Source of the DNA: Chamaesiphon minutus PCC 6605
GTDB lineage: Bacteria; Cyanobacteriota; Cyanobacteriia; Cyanobacteriales; Chamaesiphonaceae
Assembly: GCF_000317145.1 (NCBI RefSeq)
Contig: NC_019697.1
Span: 5,468,886-5,532,885, forward strand
Length of the DNA: 64,000 bases
Direction of reading: 5' to 3'
Positions 9,597 through 18,227 of the stretch are shown here, piece after piece. Each line of letters starts with the position of its first letter. Position 1 is the first letter of the stretch. Both the position numbers and the translations under genes were made by a program. Under the pieces are notes generated by a model. That model saw only the letters and a list, made by a program, of their open reading frames with translations. It did not search any database and was not told where the DNA came from.

Positions 9597-10115
9597 ATGG
9601 CTGACGCAAGACAAGACAACATTAACTTAGCCACGGAAACTCATCTAGCTCATCATGCACCGAAATTGAAACGGATGCGCCAGCTCAGTCAATTACTCGA
9701 TGGTGCGATCGCCATTCCCGGTACCAAGAGACGCATCGGTATCGATCCGATTTTAGGCTTAATTCCTGGCGGTGGCGATACAGTCAGTGCGGCGTTATCC
9801 GGTTATATTATTATCGAAGCCGCACGGATAGGTTTACCTCGCGAAGCATTGATGAGAATGGTCGGAAATATCGCGATCGATACTCTAGTTGGTACAGTAC
9901 CAGTATTGGGCGATGTTTTTGATGTATTGTCTAAAGCCAACATTCGCAACATGCAAATTGTAGAAAGTCACATCCAAGCACCCCCAACCAATAGTGCCAA
10001 AACCGATAAATTATTTATCGTATTATTAATAGTCCTCCTCATTTCGTTCGCTCTAGCCATGGGCATCGCCACTGTTGCCTTCTGGAGTTTTGTGGCTAAT
10101 TGGATTAGGGGATAG
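9597..10115 (+). CDS. DUF4112 membrane protein
   Basis: This 172-residue protein shows the DUF4112 pattern: LLDGAIAIPGTKRRIGIDPI, LIPGGGDTVSA, and VGTVPVLGDVFD. Two to three hydrophobic helices (about 55-80, 100-120, 140-165) place it in a membrane. The function is unknown. It stands between heptamer-repeat regions and shows no operon partner. Confidence 0.85.
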   Translation: MADARQDNINLATETHLAHHAPKLKRMRQLSQLLDGAIAIPGTKRRIGIDPILGLIPGGGDTVSAALSGYIIIEAARIGLPREALMRMVGNIAIDTLVGTVPVLGDVFDVLSKANIRNMQIVESHIQAPPTNSAKTDKLFIVLLIVLLISFALAMGIATVAFWSFVANWIRG

Positions 10116-10187
10116 GCTTTAGGCTTTAGGTTTTAGGTTTTAGGCTTTAGGCTTTAGGCTTTAGGCTTTAGGCTTTAGGCTTTAGGC
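10114..10187. repeat. GGCTTTA heptamer array
   Basis: About ten 7-bp units, mostly GGCTTTA with GGTTTTA variants, begin at the stop codon of the DUF4112 gene. The strict 7-bp period and near-identity of the units indicate slippage-type amplification. Confidence 0.9.
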
Positions 10188-10291
10188 AATGGAGAGAAGG
10201 GCTACCCACTCCCCCTATCCCCTATCCCCCCAGCAAGGCTTGCGGTAAAATTGAATGGAAAGTTCTCTGTAAGGCAGTGTAGGCGATCGAT

Positions 10292-10828
10292 ATGGTAGAA
10301 GAATCCGCAGAAAATGTAGCTCCCGCAGCCGCAGGGAAAAAAGCTAAACCAGCCGCAGAGGAAGCACCTGCAACTGACTCCGCTGCGCCAAGCGAAGCCG
10401 GGAAACCGCCCAGTGGCGAAAAAAAGGTGCCTCCCAAGAAGGAAAAACCACCCGCAGTTGAAGCCAAACCCTTTACTGAATTTATTCAGCAAGATTACAT
10501 TCCCGCCCTCACCCAAGCCCTGGCAGATAAAGGGGTCGCCGATCTCCAGATTGCGCTAGAGCGGGCGAAAATCGCCATTAAGGGCTATGAAACCGAGCCA
10601 GAGTGTTCTCAAGTTATCGGTCGGTGGAGTGACGGCAACCGCCAATTTAACGTCTATTTATTCGAGGATAATATTCAGAGCGCGCGGGCATTTTCCTGTG
10701 CCGATGGCAAGCATCAAGCCAGCACGCTCGAAGCCTTCTTAATCGACGAGCGCAAAGTTACCCTCGATCTGATGGTTTCTGGCGTCGTATTGCGGCTCAA
10801 CAGTCAAAAGTGGTTGACCAGAAATTAG
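10292..10828 (+). CDS. DUF2996 protein
   Basis: A 178-residue cyanobacterial protein. Residues 1-60 are low complexity, rich in Ala, Lys, Pro and Glu. The conserved domain follows at about 65-178, with FTEFIQQDYIPAL, IGRWSDGNRQFNVYLFED and a VLRLNSQKWL ending. That is the DUF2996 pattern. The function is unknown; related proteins are confined largely to oxygenic phototrophs. ATG 10292 is the first start. The low-complexity tail may be a flexible linker. Confidence 0.8.
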   Translation: MVEESAENVAPAAAGKKAKPAAEEAPATDSAAPSEAGKPPSGEKKVPPKKEKPPAVEAKPFTEFIQQDYIPALTQALADKGVADLQIALERAKIAIKGYETEPECSQVIGRWSDGNRQFNVYLFEDNIQSARAFSCADGKHQASTLEAFLIDERKVTLDLMVSGVVLRLNSQKWLTRN

Positions 10829-11026
10829 CCAGATATCGCGATCGCGCATTCGCTGGGTCTAAACAAAGATGAAGCACCCTTCCAGCTCGATCGCCGCTCC
10901 TGTTAAAATTGAATGAGTACGTGGTGTTTTTTATCGATAAATAAATTGCACCCGTTTTGACTTTTCTGCGTGTCAGCCTCATCGCGACAGAGCGAAAGCG
11001 ACCGCAATCTGGATCGGCTATTAATT

Positions 11027-11758
11027 ATGACGGAAACTAGTACCCAGTCACTGCGCTCTCGCCAACACCACTTAATCGATCGACTTGCCAATGCGATCGA
11101 AACCGTCTGGGCACAATACCTAGATCTGTCCCCCTATCATCTACCCTCAGAATTGGGATATGTTGAAGGGAAATTGGAAGGGGAAAAACTAGTCATCGAA
11201 AATAAGTGCTACCAAACCCCCCAATTTCGGAAACTGCATCTGGAACTGGCGCAGGTAGGCAAGAATTTAGATATTCTCCACTGCGTGATGTTTCCGCATC
11301 CTGAATACGCTCTGCCGATGTTTGGCACCGATATCGTTGCGGGACGGGGACAAATTAGTGCGGCAATTGCCGATTTATCACCACTCAATAGCCAACGGAT
11401 CTTGTCCGATAACTATCGCCTGCCTCTACTGTTATTACCCCAACATAACTTCAGTCAGCCGCGTGAATTACCAGACTGGGCGGATATTTTTTCAGAATTT
11501 TGCTTTTTCGTGCGTCCCGCCAACCCTGAAGAAGAACAATGGTTTCTAGATCGCGTCATTGCGATGCTCACGATCCACTGTCAGCAAGCAGCGATGGCAA
11601 CCCCTGTCAGCAATACCGAACGCGCCGAAATTGTCACTGCTCAAAATTACTACTGCACTAAGCAACAGCAAAACGACAAAACTCGTCGCGTCTTAGAAAA
11701 AGCTTTTGGTACGGAATGGGCAGAAAATTATATGACGACGGTGTTGTTTGATAGTTGA
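11027..11758 (+). CDS. pcyA: Phycocyanobilin:ferredoxin oxidoreductase
   Basis: This 243-residue cytosolic enzyme reduces biliverdin IX-alpha to phycocyanobilin with ferredoxin, supplying phycobilisome and phytochrome chromophores. The sequence [12 protein letters not shown] then [12 protein letters not shown] and [11 protein letters not shown] is the PcyA signature. By spacing, E73, H85 and D102 correspond to the catalytic E76, H88 and D105 of the Synechocystis enzyme. ATG 11027 gives the usual length; an upstream in-frame start at 10970 has no support. A GATAGTT heptamer run begins at the stop codon. Confidence 0.95.
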   Translation: MTETSTQSLRSRQHHLIDRLANAIETVWAQYLDLSPYHLPSELGYVEGKLEGEKLVIENKCYQTPQFRKLHLELAQVGKNLDILHCVMFPHPEYALPMFGTDIVAGRGQISAAIADLSPLNSQRILSDNYRLPLLLLPQHNFSQPRELPDWADIFSEFCFFVRPANPEEEQWFLDRVIAMLTIHCQQAAMATPVSNTERAEIVTAQNYYCTKQQQNDKTRRVLEKAFGTEWAENYMTTVLFDS

Positions 11759-11973
11759 TAGTTGATAGTTGATAGCAATCCTATTTGAGTTCCTCGCAGT
11801 AAAGTCAACTTGTAGGGTCGGTGGATGGTGGTACCCGCCCTCTAGGGACTACGCTTCTCCTTTAGGATTGCTATATTTAGGTTGGATTGAGGCACGAAAC
11901 CCAACATCACCAACCTCAATTTTTGCCCGCCGATCGATGGGAGCGCGCGCAAGCGATGCAATCGCTAGTGAAA

Positions 11974-12888
11974 TTATGCTGGTGCTAGCCAGAGGACTAA
12001 ATTCCGCAGATAAATGTGCAGATCGGAGATCGCTTGGGGTTCGGTTTGCATCGTATTTCCAGGAGCCTCTGTGACAAAACTAGGGCAACCCATCTTGGTA
12101 TCCCAGTTATAGTCACAAAAGTGATGAAATGTGGATTCGGCTACCGCTCGTCCCAATAAATGACCTCGCTCGTCTAGTTCGCGATCGAACGCAACGATTA
12201 AGTTAAACTGACGATCTGTGACTAAGCTTTTGCCTGTGGCGATGACACGAGCATTGCTATGGGTGGGGACTCCCACAGCACCCTCGTGAGGATGGGCGGG
12301 CAAGAATTCAATCCGTCCAGTTCGGGCGTGCGGATTGACGAGCAGGGGATGTACTGGCTCTGGCACTGCGATCTGCTGATAATCGCCATTGCGCCCAGAA
12401 TGGTAGTTTGGATAGGAAATGGCGATTGTATCTGAATCGTCAATACAGTGGCGAGTGGGATCGGGATCGGGATTTTTGGTATGGAAAAAATGTGCCGCAC
12501 CGATGCCTGCCAAATTGCACAGCGAACTACCTAAGTCCATATGGTCGCGGGTCGTGAGGATGCCCCCGCCTTGCTGTCTAAATCTGGAAATGCCTTCACA
12601 ATCTCGATCTCCGATCCCATTGCCCACATCGACGGCAAACAGCCACAGTTCGTCAAACCGTTGGCTCAGTTGCTCGGAACGAGAATCGCGAGCGAGGTTA
12701 CTCAAAACTGGGTCGTTACCATCGGCATCCACTTGGCGATCGCGCGCGACAACCTCACATAATGGATTGCCGATTTCATCTTTGAGGGAGGTGAGATACC
12801 GCTCCAATAACGAGAAGCGGGCAATGCTCCAGTCATCGGTAGTGGTGGCGATCGTGGTTTGTAGTAAAATCCGGATGGGCTGTTTCAT
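11974..12888 (-). CDS. Hypothetical protein, class I glutamine amidotransferase-like fold suspected
   Basis: A 304-residue soluble protein that I do not recognise as a named family. The stretch FDELWLFAVD...ISRFRQQGGGILTTRDHMDLG resembles the beta-strand, glycine-rich turn and nucleophile-elbow region of ThuA or GATase-like folds. The usual Cys is replaced by the acidic or His neighbourhood TRDHMD, and HPHEGAVG lies in the second half. Many Asp and His residues are present. It stands alone between pcyA (convergent) and a TPR gene. Confidence 0.6.
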   Translation of the reverse strand: MKQPIRILLQTTIATTTDDWSIARFSLLERYLTSLKDEIGNPLCEVVARDRQVDADGNDPVLSNLARDSRSEQLSQRFDELWLFAVDVGNGIGDRDCEGISRFRQQGGGILTTRDHMDLGSSLCNLAGIGAAHFFHTKNPDPDPTRHCIDDSDTIAISYPNYHSGRNGDYQQIAVPEPVHPLLVNPHARTGRIEFLPAHPHEGAVGVPTHSNARVIATGKSLVTDRQFNLIVAFDRELDERGHLLGRAVAESTFHHFCDYNWDTKMGCPSFVTEAPGNTMQTEPQAISDLHIYLRNLVLWLAPA

Positions 12889-12930
12889 GATATTTAACGC
12901 TGCTTGGAGTTACCGTCCCTCTATGTGAAA

Positions 12931-13491
12931 CTATCCCCGCTTGTTATAGTAATTCTTACCATATTGAGGATTGAGTTCGAGTGCTCGATCGTAATCGGCG
13001 CGCGCACCTTGGTTGTCGCCCAGATCGTATTTAGCTAGCCCCCGATTGTAATAAGCATTATCATACTTCGGATTGAATTGGATCGCTTTGTCATAATCGG
13101 CGATCGCCGCTTGTTTATCGCCCAACCTATATTTAGTGATGCCCCGATTATTGTAGGCATCAGCGTAGGTAGGAATCAGTTCGATCGCTTTATCATAATC
13201 CGCGATCGCCTCTTGGGGTTTGCCTGCATCATCTTTGGCATTACCCCGACTGATGAAAGCCTGCGCGTAGCTAGGATCGATCTCGATGGCACGATCGAAA
13301 TCCGCGATCGCGCCTTTAAAATCCTCGGCTTTGTATTTCTCGACACCTCGATCGTAGAATGTGACTGCGGATTTATCGGTTTGAGCGATTTGCACTACCG
13401 ACTGAGTTGGTGGGACGATCGCTTTAGCTCTCAAGGGGAAAACCCCTTGAACGAGAAGTAGACTAGAGACGATAAAGATCTTAGTTTTCAT
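12931..13491 (-). CDS. Exported TPR-repeat protein
   Basis: A 186-residue protein with a signal peptide (residues 1-25), then four complete TPR units at about 43-180. Each has the pattern AIADYDKAIEL..YADAYNNRG. It is likely a periplasmic or lumenal protein-interaction scaffold. The repeats are near-identical, which is common in cyanobacterial TPR expansions. No partner gene is evident. Confidence 0.85.
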   Translation of the reverse strand: MKTKIFIVSSLLLVQGVFPLRAKAIVPPTQSVVQIAQTDKSAVTFYDRGVEKYKAEDFKGAIADFDRAIEIDPSYAQAFISRGNAKDDAGKPQEAIADYDKAIELIPTYADAYNNRGITKYRLGDKQAAIADYDKAIQFNPKYDNAYYNRGLAKYDLGDNQGARADYDRALELNPQYGKNYYNKRG

Positions 13492-14026
13492 GTCTTTTGA
13501 TGATGACAGTTATAAATTATGTTGCCCTAGTTGGGACAATTATTATGCTTTATGCCGATAATTACCGTCAATTTCGCAGCTAACTTTCCTTGAAGGTAGT
13601 CTACCCAGACGCATCCCCTCACGCGCGAGATAGCCGTGCCAAAGGTCAAACAGGCTTGGGTACTGGCACAATTAGCATTACTGTTGAAGTTCCTTTAATT
13701 TGAATCAATCGATCGGCAATTTTGTCTCCTTGGCATGAATGCGGGAGGATTCTAACCGGAAATGCTGCGCAATGCTGTTTAACCGAACAGAGTTTAAATT
13801 GCTGGGATGGTTGCAAGAGATTATCTTTGAGTTGATTGTCGAGCATCGCTAGCTTGTATTTTTGGAGTGAGTCTTATAAATCTTTTAATTGAATCCGAAT
13901 CGCCTTATACCAAATCTAAAAAGTCTAACAACAGATAAATCTCTAGAATCTGCTCCTCCCCTTTATAAGAGGAGGTTGGGAGAGGTAGAGATGTGTAGCA
14001 GTAATTTAAATAATTGGTATTATCGA
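13492..14026. other. Gene-poor interval
   Basis: No convincing gene lies in these 535 bp. A 66-codon minus-strand frame at 13646-13846 (MLDNQLKDNLLQPSQQ...) has no recognisable domain or ribosome-binding site. I treat it as doubtful, although a partial remnant of a small protein cannot be excluded. A short hairpin CTCCTCCCC...GAGGAGG lies near 13950-13975. Confidence 0.5.
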
Positions 14027-14060
14027 TAAAAACCCCTATCTCCATGGCGAGATAGGGGTT
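14027..14060 (-). terminator. Rho-independent terminator of the TROVE operon
   Basis: Read on the minus strand, stem arms AACCCCTATCTC and GAGATAGGGGTT (12 bp) enclose a 6-base loop and are followed by TTTATC. It lies 23 bp after the TROVE stop codon, in the right orientation to end the tRNA-array, 550-residue protein and TROVE transcript. Confidence 0.8.
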
Positions 14061-14082
14061 GAGGGAAATTAAAATTTCTGGG

Positions 14083-15699
14083 TCATAATTCACCGCTAGC
14101 GATCGATTGAATTAATCTGGGCGTACTCGGATCGAAGCCAGCAATATCCCAAGAATTAGGATCTTTGGGATCTACCAACGATATATTATTTGGTACTAAG
14201 GAGATATAAATCGCTTTAGCTTCGGGATTCACTTGCTGACGATATTCTGCTAAAGCTTGAGAGGGGTGTTGATTTCCCGCCCAGCTTTCACAGTCAGTCC
14301 AAAAACAAATTACATCGGCATAAAAGTTATTTTTAATCATCCACTTGTAAGCACTGCTGGCATCAGTACCGCCAAAGTTGAGATCGCTAGCTTTCTGCAT
14401 TGCCGAGCTAAATGAGTCGCTGCGATTAATTTTCAAGTCGATAAAATTGGTTGAAAACCCACGAATTGCGTAGTTTTTTTCTGCTTTTGCCGATGTTAAC
14501 GACATGGTAGTGGCAATTTCGCAACAGGTGAGATTAATCGAACTTACGGAGTAGTAAGACATCGAACCAGAAATATCGACAGCGTGCATAAACACTTTGC
14601 CAGTAGGCTCGATCGCATCGAAGGACATTTCTAAAGCTGTTTCTAAAATATCGACGATCCGAGGTACCGGAGTCCAAGTTTTGCTACTTTTCCCCAAACT
14701 ACCGCCAGAGCGATAAGTTTTGAGTGCTTTTAAAACATCGATCGGGTGGATGCGTCCTTTGCATAAGTGTTCTTTACTATTGAGGATTGCGGCGACTCTG
14801 TTGAGATTTTTATTGGACTTCTTGGAGTAAGCCAAGATCCCAATTTCGGTTAAGGAACCGAGGTTTCGCAATAAGGCACCGATCGGCATATCTTCAAATA
14901 ACAACTGCCAAGCACCGAGATCCATTTTGCCAACGGGTGCAGCCATTTCATGAGTCAAGCGACCCTGAGAAATTGCCGTCTGAGTGTGCTCTGGATTGCG
15001 TTTTAACCATTCGTACCACCAGATTTGATTTAACGCATCTGTAGGCGATTTTGGAGGCAATTCCTCCCACCCATTGGTTACCCATTTAAACAATAAATCG
15101 CGATCTTCGGTTTGCGGTTTGGCATGGAACAATCGTAAGGCATCGCGATTGGAAAAACCGTGGCGTTGTTGATATTTCAACAATTGATAAGCTAGAGCTT
15201 TGGTATCGCCCTGCAACAACCAATTTTTACCAGCTTCGCGGACAATTTTACCGAAACCGCGCACGGATTTGGTATAACTCATCCACTCATAAAAGTGGCT
15301 AGCTGTCCGCACGACTTGTGGAAATATCGCTTGAAATGCTTTCTTGGCAGCGGGACTTTCGCCCATCGAGAGTAATACTAATGCCCAAATTGGCGCACTA
15401 TTATTAATCGATCGACCATCGGAAGCATAAGCGATTTCCTGTGCCACTCGATCGGGATCTTCAGCGATCGCTTTTTCCAAAACATCGACAAAATCGTTGG
15501 TTAATTCCCATTTGGTTGCGTAGTAACTACCGTTACCAGTTCCGATTAACAAGCACCGACGCAATGTTCGCCACATGCCAGCTCGGAACATATAACCACC
15601 GGATTTACCTTGAATCATTTCTGATTCGCGTCCGGGAATTGGTTGGGTTTGGGGTGTATTTTGGGTTTGTTTATTTCCGAAAAAGAATTGATAAGTCAT
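14083..15699 (-). CDS. rsr: TROVE-vWA RNA-binding protein (Ro60/Rsr family)
   Basis: This 538-residue protein has the two-part architecture of Ro60. A helical TROVE ring spans about 27-345 (GGYMFRAGMWRTLRRCLLIGT, then WALVLLSMGESPAAKKAF and FYEWMSYTKSVRGFGKIVR). A C-terminal von Willebrand A domain has a complete MIDAS: D375, S377 and S379 in DISGS, T445 in GGTDAS, and D469 in FWTDC. Ro60 orthologues bind Y RNAs and the ends of misfolded RNAs, and in bacteria work in RNA quality control and with exonucleases. It is the last gene of a minus-strand series that begins with a tRNA-like array, 280 bp after an unknown 550-residue protein. That context suggests its RNA partners are encoded upstream. 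Confidence 0.92.
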   Translation of the reverse strand: MTYQFFFGNKQTQNTPQTQPIPGRESEMIQGKSGGYMFRAGMWRTLRRCLLIGTGNGSYYATKWELTNDFVDVLEKAIAEDPDRVAQEIAYASDGRSINNSAPIWALVLLSMGESPAAKKAFQAIFPQVVRTASHFYEWMSYTKSVRGFGKIVREAGKNWLLQGDTKALAYQLLKYQQRHGFSNRDALRLFHAKPQTEDRDLLFKWVTNGWEELPPKSPTDALNQIWWYEWLKRNPEHTQTAISQGRLTHEMAAPVGKMDLGAWQLLFEDMPIGALLRNLGSLTEIGILAYSKKSNKNLNRVAAILNSKEHLCKGRIHPIDVLKALKTYRSGGSLGKSSKTWTPVPRIVDILETALEMSFDAIEPTGKVFMHAVDISGSMSYYSVSSINLTCCEIATTMSLTSAKAEKNYAIRGFSTNFIDLKINRSDSFSSAMQKASDLNFGGTDASSAYKWMIKNNFYADVICFWTDCESWAGNQHPSQALAEYRQQVNPEAKAIYISLVPNNISLVDPKDPNSWDIAGFDPSTPRLIQSIASGEL

Positions 15700-15812
15700 G
15701 ATTTTTAACTTCCTTCAGCCCGTTGGGGCAATGTTATGAAAGTGGATAGTGGATAGTGAATAGTAGATCGTAGTTGGTTTCTTGATTAGTTAACTGTTAC
15801 TTCGATCGACCA

Positions 15813-15923
15813 AGCGGTTAGAAACCGCTCCTCATGATGCAAAGTCCGCCTGCGCGGACTAGTTTATTAGTCCACGTAGCGGCTTGCGCTCGTCCGGGAA
15901 CCCGAACGGAGCGCATCCGCAAG
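15813..15923. repeat. Cluster of three strong hairpins between the two TROVE-operon genes
   Basis: Three palindromes lie in a row: AGCGGTT/AACCGCT at 15813-15829, AGTCCGC/GCGGACT at 15843-15860, and a long one at 15883-15923 with arms CTTGCGCTCGTCCGGG and its near-complement. They resemble palindromic extragenic repeats common in cyanobacteria. A structured RNA bound by the neighbouring TROVE protein is an alternative reading that only expression data could settle. Confidence 0.6.
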
Positions 15924-15979
15924 TAGAGCACCTTTTCAAGACACAATCGTTGGCGGTTCCATAGGTAACAAACACAACA

Positions 15980-17632
15980 TTAATCCCAGCGATCGAGTTG
16001 ATAATTAACCTGCAAATTATCGCTAGTAGTTACGCGCAACAGAATAAGATCCCAAGTGCCGCCTTTTTGCAAACCAATTCCACAAGCTGTTGCTTCGTCT
16101 TTGCCTGCTAACACCGCATTTTGAGCGTAAGCTTCCATCGTCGATCGAATGCTATGGTATTCACTTTTGAGTGATTCAGGAAAAAATCCAGCACCTTTTT
16201 GGTATTGTTTATCCTTGGCATTTTGCAGGAGCAAAAATGCTTTTTCTCCTTTATGGGCAAACTTTTCAGCATCTTTCCATAATGAAGGCTGAAGGACGAT
16301 CGCCGTTACGGGGCAATAAGTATTGGAGCGTAAATTCCATGCGTTAGGAGACGAACCATTTGCATAAAAATACCAAGTGACTGGATTGCGATCCTCTAGC
16401 ATATCCCATTGAATAATGGGTGGAGCTTCGGGATTTGTGGCTGTCACCAATGCCATATAAGCTTGCTGACTGGCGGGTACAAAATACTCGATCGTTTTAG
16501 CCGTCGGTAAAATAGTGCGAGCGAACTTTTCCCACGTCATTACGATCGATGGAAGATCGATCTGTTGCTGGGCTTTGGTTGTAGCCGTTTGGAGATGGCC
16601 GAAAATTCCTTTGGATTCGACCTTTGGCGCGGTGGGATGTGGCATCCAGAGAGCCTGAAGATCTTCCAGCTTGGCAAATCGCCGATCTAATGCACCTGCG
16701 GTTTGGAGCTGTGCGACAATCTTCTCAGCTTGAGCAATATTCCCCGCTTTCGGCGGTGCTTGAGGGCGAAGATATTGCAACGGGTTCATTTTGGCATTAA
16801 ATCTGTCCGCAATCTGTTGAAATGTCAGCTCATTCTGGATATCTTCGAGCAGAGTACCAATCATTCCGCTGCGGATATGACAATAGCCTGGAGGCGCGTT
16901 CGCCACAGCCAACCAAGTCAGATTTTCCCGCAGGCGCGAGTTCCGCACCGATTGGCGTTGCTGTTGCAGATCCAAAAACCATTTGGCAATCCCCAGACAT
17001 GCTTCCGATCGATAGAGCTGGGCGTTGGAGAGCAAGGAGTATGCTTGTGTTGCCACTTGCAATGAAAAATCTGCCAAGCCACGCACGAGCATTTGATATT
17101 CTTGCCGCTTTTGAGCTAACGTCTGGTAAGTCGAATAAATTGGTGTAGACTTAAATACCAAATCTTCACCAGGAACGACCGAAAAATGCTCCCAGATGCC
17201 AGTTACCGGAGTACCCCAAGTTTGCAGATCCGAAAGAAATACATTGTCTATTGCCGCTTCCGCAACAACTGATGCCAACTTACCGACGGCTGGCGCATAA
17301 ACTTCGGGGACGAGTTTGGGATTCCACATTACCGGAGTCGTTTTGCCATCTGGATCGATCGTGACAATGCCACCATATCGCGCGACAAACTGCCAACAGC
17401 TATTACAAGTATGGTTTTGACGGAAATCTGGGGGCATTGCCGACAGGAAGATGGAGAACAGCTCGGTGGTAGCAGTGGTAAATAGATTTACCTTACCCTG
17501 TCGATCTTGAGTCACGGTGCGGAATTGCTCTCGAATGGACTGGCGAAGCAGATTGGAGTAATGACAGATCTCTCGATTTGGGTGCTTATCGATCGAGGGT
17601 TGAGATGAGCGAGAAGATTCAGAAAGAGACAT
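15980..17632 (-). CDS. Unknown 550-residue protein between the tRNA-like array and the TROVE gene
   Basis: I do not recognise this family. The 550-residue protein has no signal peptide or membrane helix. A CxxC pair is visible (HTCNSCW, C76 and C79), close to a W and an aromatic-rich segment, and may bind zinc with other Cys or His residues. The middle (about 180-330) is helical and glutamine-rich. The C-terminal third holds WYFYANGSSPNAWNL, PEAPPIIQWDM and GIGLQKGGTWDLILLRV. It starts about 70 bp after the last tRNA-like RNA (17704) and precedes the TROVE gene on the same strand, so the three are likely co-transcribed. A role in handling the RNAs or as a TROVE partner is inference from position only. 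Confidence 0.8.
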   Translation of the reverse strand: MSLSESSRSSQPSIDKHPNREICHYSNLLRQSIREQFRTVTQDRQGKVNLFTTATTELFSIFLSAMPPDFRQNHTCNSCWQFVARYGGIVTIDPDGKTTPVMWNPKLVPEVYAPAVGKLASVVAEAAIDNVFLSDLQTWGTPVTGIWEHFSVVPGEDLVFKSTPIYSTYQTLAQKRQEYQMLVRGLADFSLQVATQAYSLLSNAQLYRSEACLGIAKWFLDLQQQRQSVRNSRLRENLTWLAVANAPPGYCHIRSGMIGTLLEDIQNELTFQQIADRFNAKMNPLQYLRPQAPPKAGNIAQAEKIVAQLQTAGALDRRFAKLEDLQALWMPHPTAPKVESKGIFGHLQTATTKAQQQIDLPSIVMTWEKFARTILPTAKTIEYFVPASQQAYMALVTATNPEAPPIIQWDMLEDRNPVTWYFYANGSSPNAWNLRSNTYCPVTAIVLQPSLWKDAEKFAHKGEKAFLLLQNAKDKQYQKGAGFFPESLKSEYHSIRSTMEAYAQNAVLAGKDEATACGIGLQKGGTWDLILLRVTTSDNLQVNYQLDRWD

Positions 17633-17703
17633 ATCGTACCTGCATTATTGTTAAAGTTTTAATGGATATTTTACAAATGAGATCGGCTGGAGGCGATCGA
17701 AAA

Positions 17704-17828
17704 TCAGCAGAGTGGGATTTGCACCCACATCTTTGCCTTGGCGATAACCCTCGTTCTGTCGTCCTTTTCAGGCAATTAAAGTCGAGCAAGGATAAAAGCG
17801 ATGTTTTATCTAGTTAAACTATCTGCCG
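17704..17828 (-). ncRNA. tRNA-like RNA A with ~50-nt insert in the anticodon arm
   Basis: A 125-nt RNA. Acceptor arms CGGCAGA/TCTGCTG pair over 7 bp, with discriminator A. The D arm is GTTT-loop-AAAC, with A18-G19 in place of G18-G19. The T arm is GTGGG-TGCAAAT-CCCAC, so position 55 is G. Between D and T arms lie about 50 extra nt, with the hairpin CCT-GAAA-AGG followed by the core GGACGACAGAACGAGG and GTTATCG. If the insert is removed before GCC, a Gly(GCC)-like anticodon arm TCGCT/GGCAA with one mismatch can be drawn, but this is uncertain. It is not a standard tRNA. Confidence 0.75.
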
Positions 17829-17832
17829 TTGG

Positions 17833-17857
17833 TTACTAATTTATGCAAAATTAGTAA
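17833..17857. other. Perfect hairpin between tRNA-Glu and tRNA-like A
   Basis: A perfect inverted repeat, arms TTACTAATTT and AAATTAGTAA with a 5-base loop, sits directly against the 3' end of the interrupted tRNA-Glu. It is AT-rich and lacks a T tail. It could be a processing signal or a remnant terminator. Confidence 0.6.
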
Positions 17858-17953
17858 TACTCCCAAGGGGAATCGTTGGCGAAGCCTCTCCGAAGGAGAT
17901 ACCCCTATTTTGGTGTAGAAAGCACCGTGTCCTAACCGTTAGACGATGGGAGC
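17858..17953 (-). tRNA. tRNA-Glu(UUC) with a repeat inserted in the T-loop
   Basis: A 96-nt gene. Acceptor GCTCCCA/TGGGAGT pairs with one G-U, discriminator A. The D arm has a normal GG, and the anticodon loop CTTTCTA gives UUC (Glu). The T stem AGGGG/CCCCT is intact, but the loop is 31 nt instead of 7: the dispersed repeat TCTCC...CCAACGA (17873-17899 on the plus strand) sits inside it and forms its own hairpin. The gene is probably defective as a tRNA unless the insert is tolerated or removed. Confidence 0.75.
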
Positions 17954-17993
17954 AAATTGGATATAGAGAGTCATAAATGCTCTCACTGCCTCG

Positions 17994-18082
17994 CTAGGGA
18001 TCGTTGGCGTAGCCTCTCCGACAGGAGAGACCCACAACCGATCGCTTATCAAGCGATTACTCTGCCATTGAGCTACACTTCC
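17994..18082 (-). pseudogene. Truncated tRNA-Ile(GAU) with the same T-loop insertion
   Basis: The 5' part is sound: GGAAGTG acceptor strand, D arm GCTC/GAGT with normal GG, anticodon stem ATCGC/GCGAT with loop TTGATAA (anticodon GAU), and 5' T-stem GTGGG. Directly after T54 the dispersed repeat begins (18001-18028 on the plus strand). After it only CCC of the T stem remains, and no 3' acceptor strand follows. It is therefore a pseudogene. The insertion point matches that in the neighbouring tRNA-Glu. Confidence 0.7.
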
Positions 18083-18112
18083 AGAAATAACCAACTCTGG
18101 TTAGGAGTCGGA

Positions 18113-18185
18113 CGAGATTGACGGGATTCGAACCCGCGACTTTCCGCTAGACAGGCGGACGCTCTCACCACTGAGCTACAATCCC
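18113..18185 (-). tRNA. tRNA-Asp(GUC), copy 1
   Basis: A standard 73-nt tRNA gene: acceptor GGGATTG/CAATCTC (one G-U), discriminator G, D arm with GG, anticodon stem TCCGC/GCGGA with loop CTGTCTA (anticodon GUC), and T arm GCGGG-TTCGAAT-CCCGC. No CCA is encoded. It is almost identical to the copy at 18382-18454, and the spacers upstream of both are also similar, showing segmental duplication. Confidence 0.93.
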
Positions 18186-18227
18186 AAATATAGTTTTGGG
18201 GAATTGCCAATTCTCAAACGAATTGGA

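Noticed and set aside
11769-12074. 101-residue plus-strand frame after pcyA
   Set aside because: It has low complexity, begins in repeat DNA and overlaps the 3' end of the hypothetical gene on the other strand.
12419-12928. 169-residue plus-strand frame opposite the 304-residue hypothetical protein
   Set aside because: Its serine-rich composition is that of an antisense shadow; the minus-strand frame has better protein-like sequence and a good start.
13646-13846. 66-residue minus-strand frame in the gap before the TROVE terminator
   Set aside because: No ribosome site or recognisable motif was seen; kept only as a remark in the interval entry.
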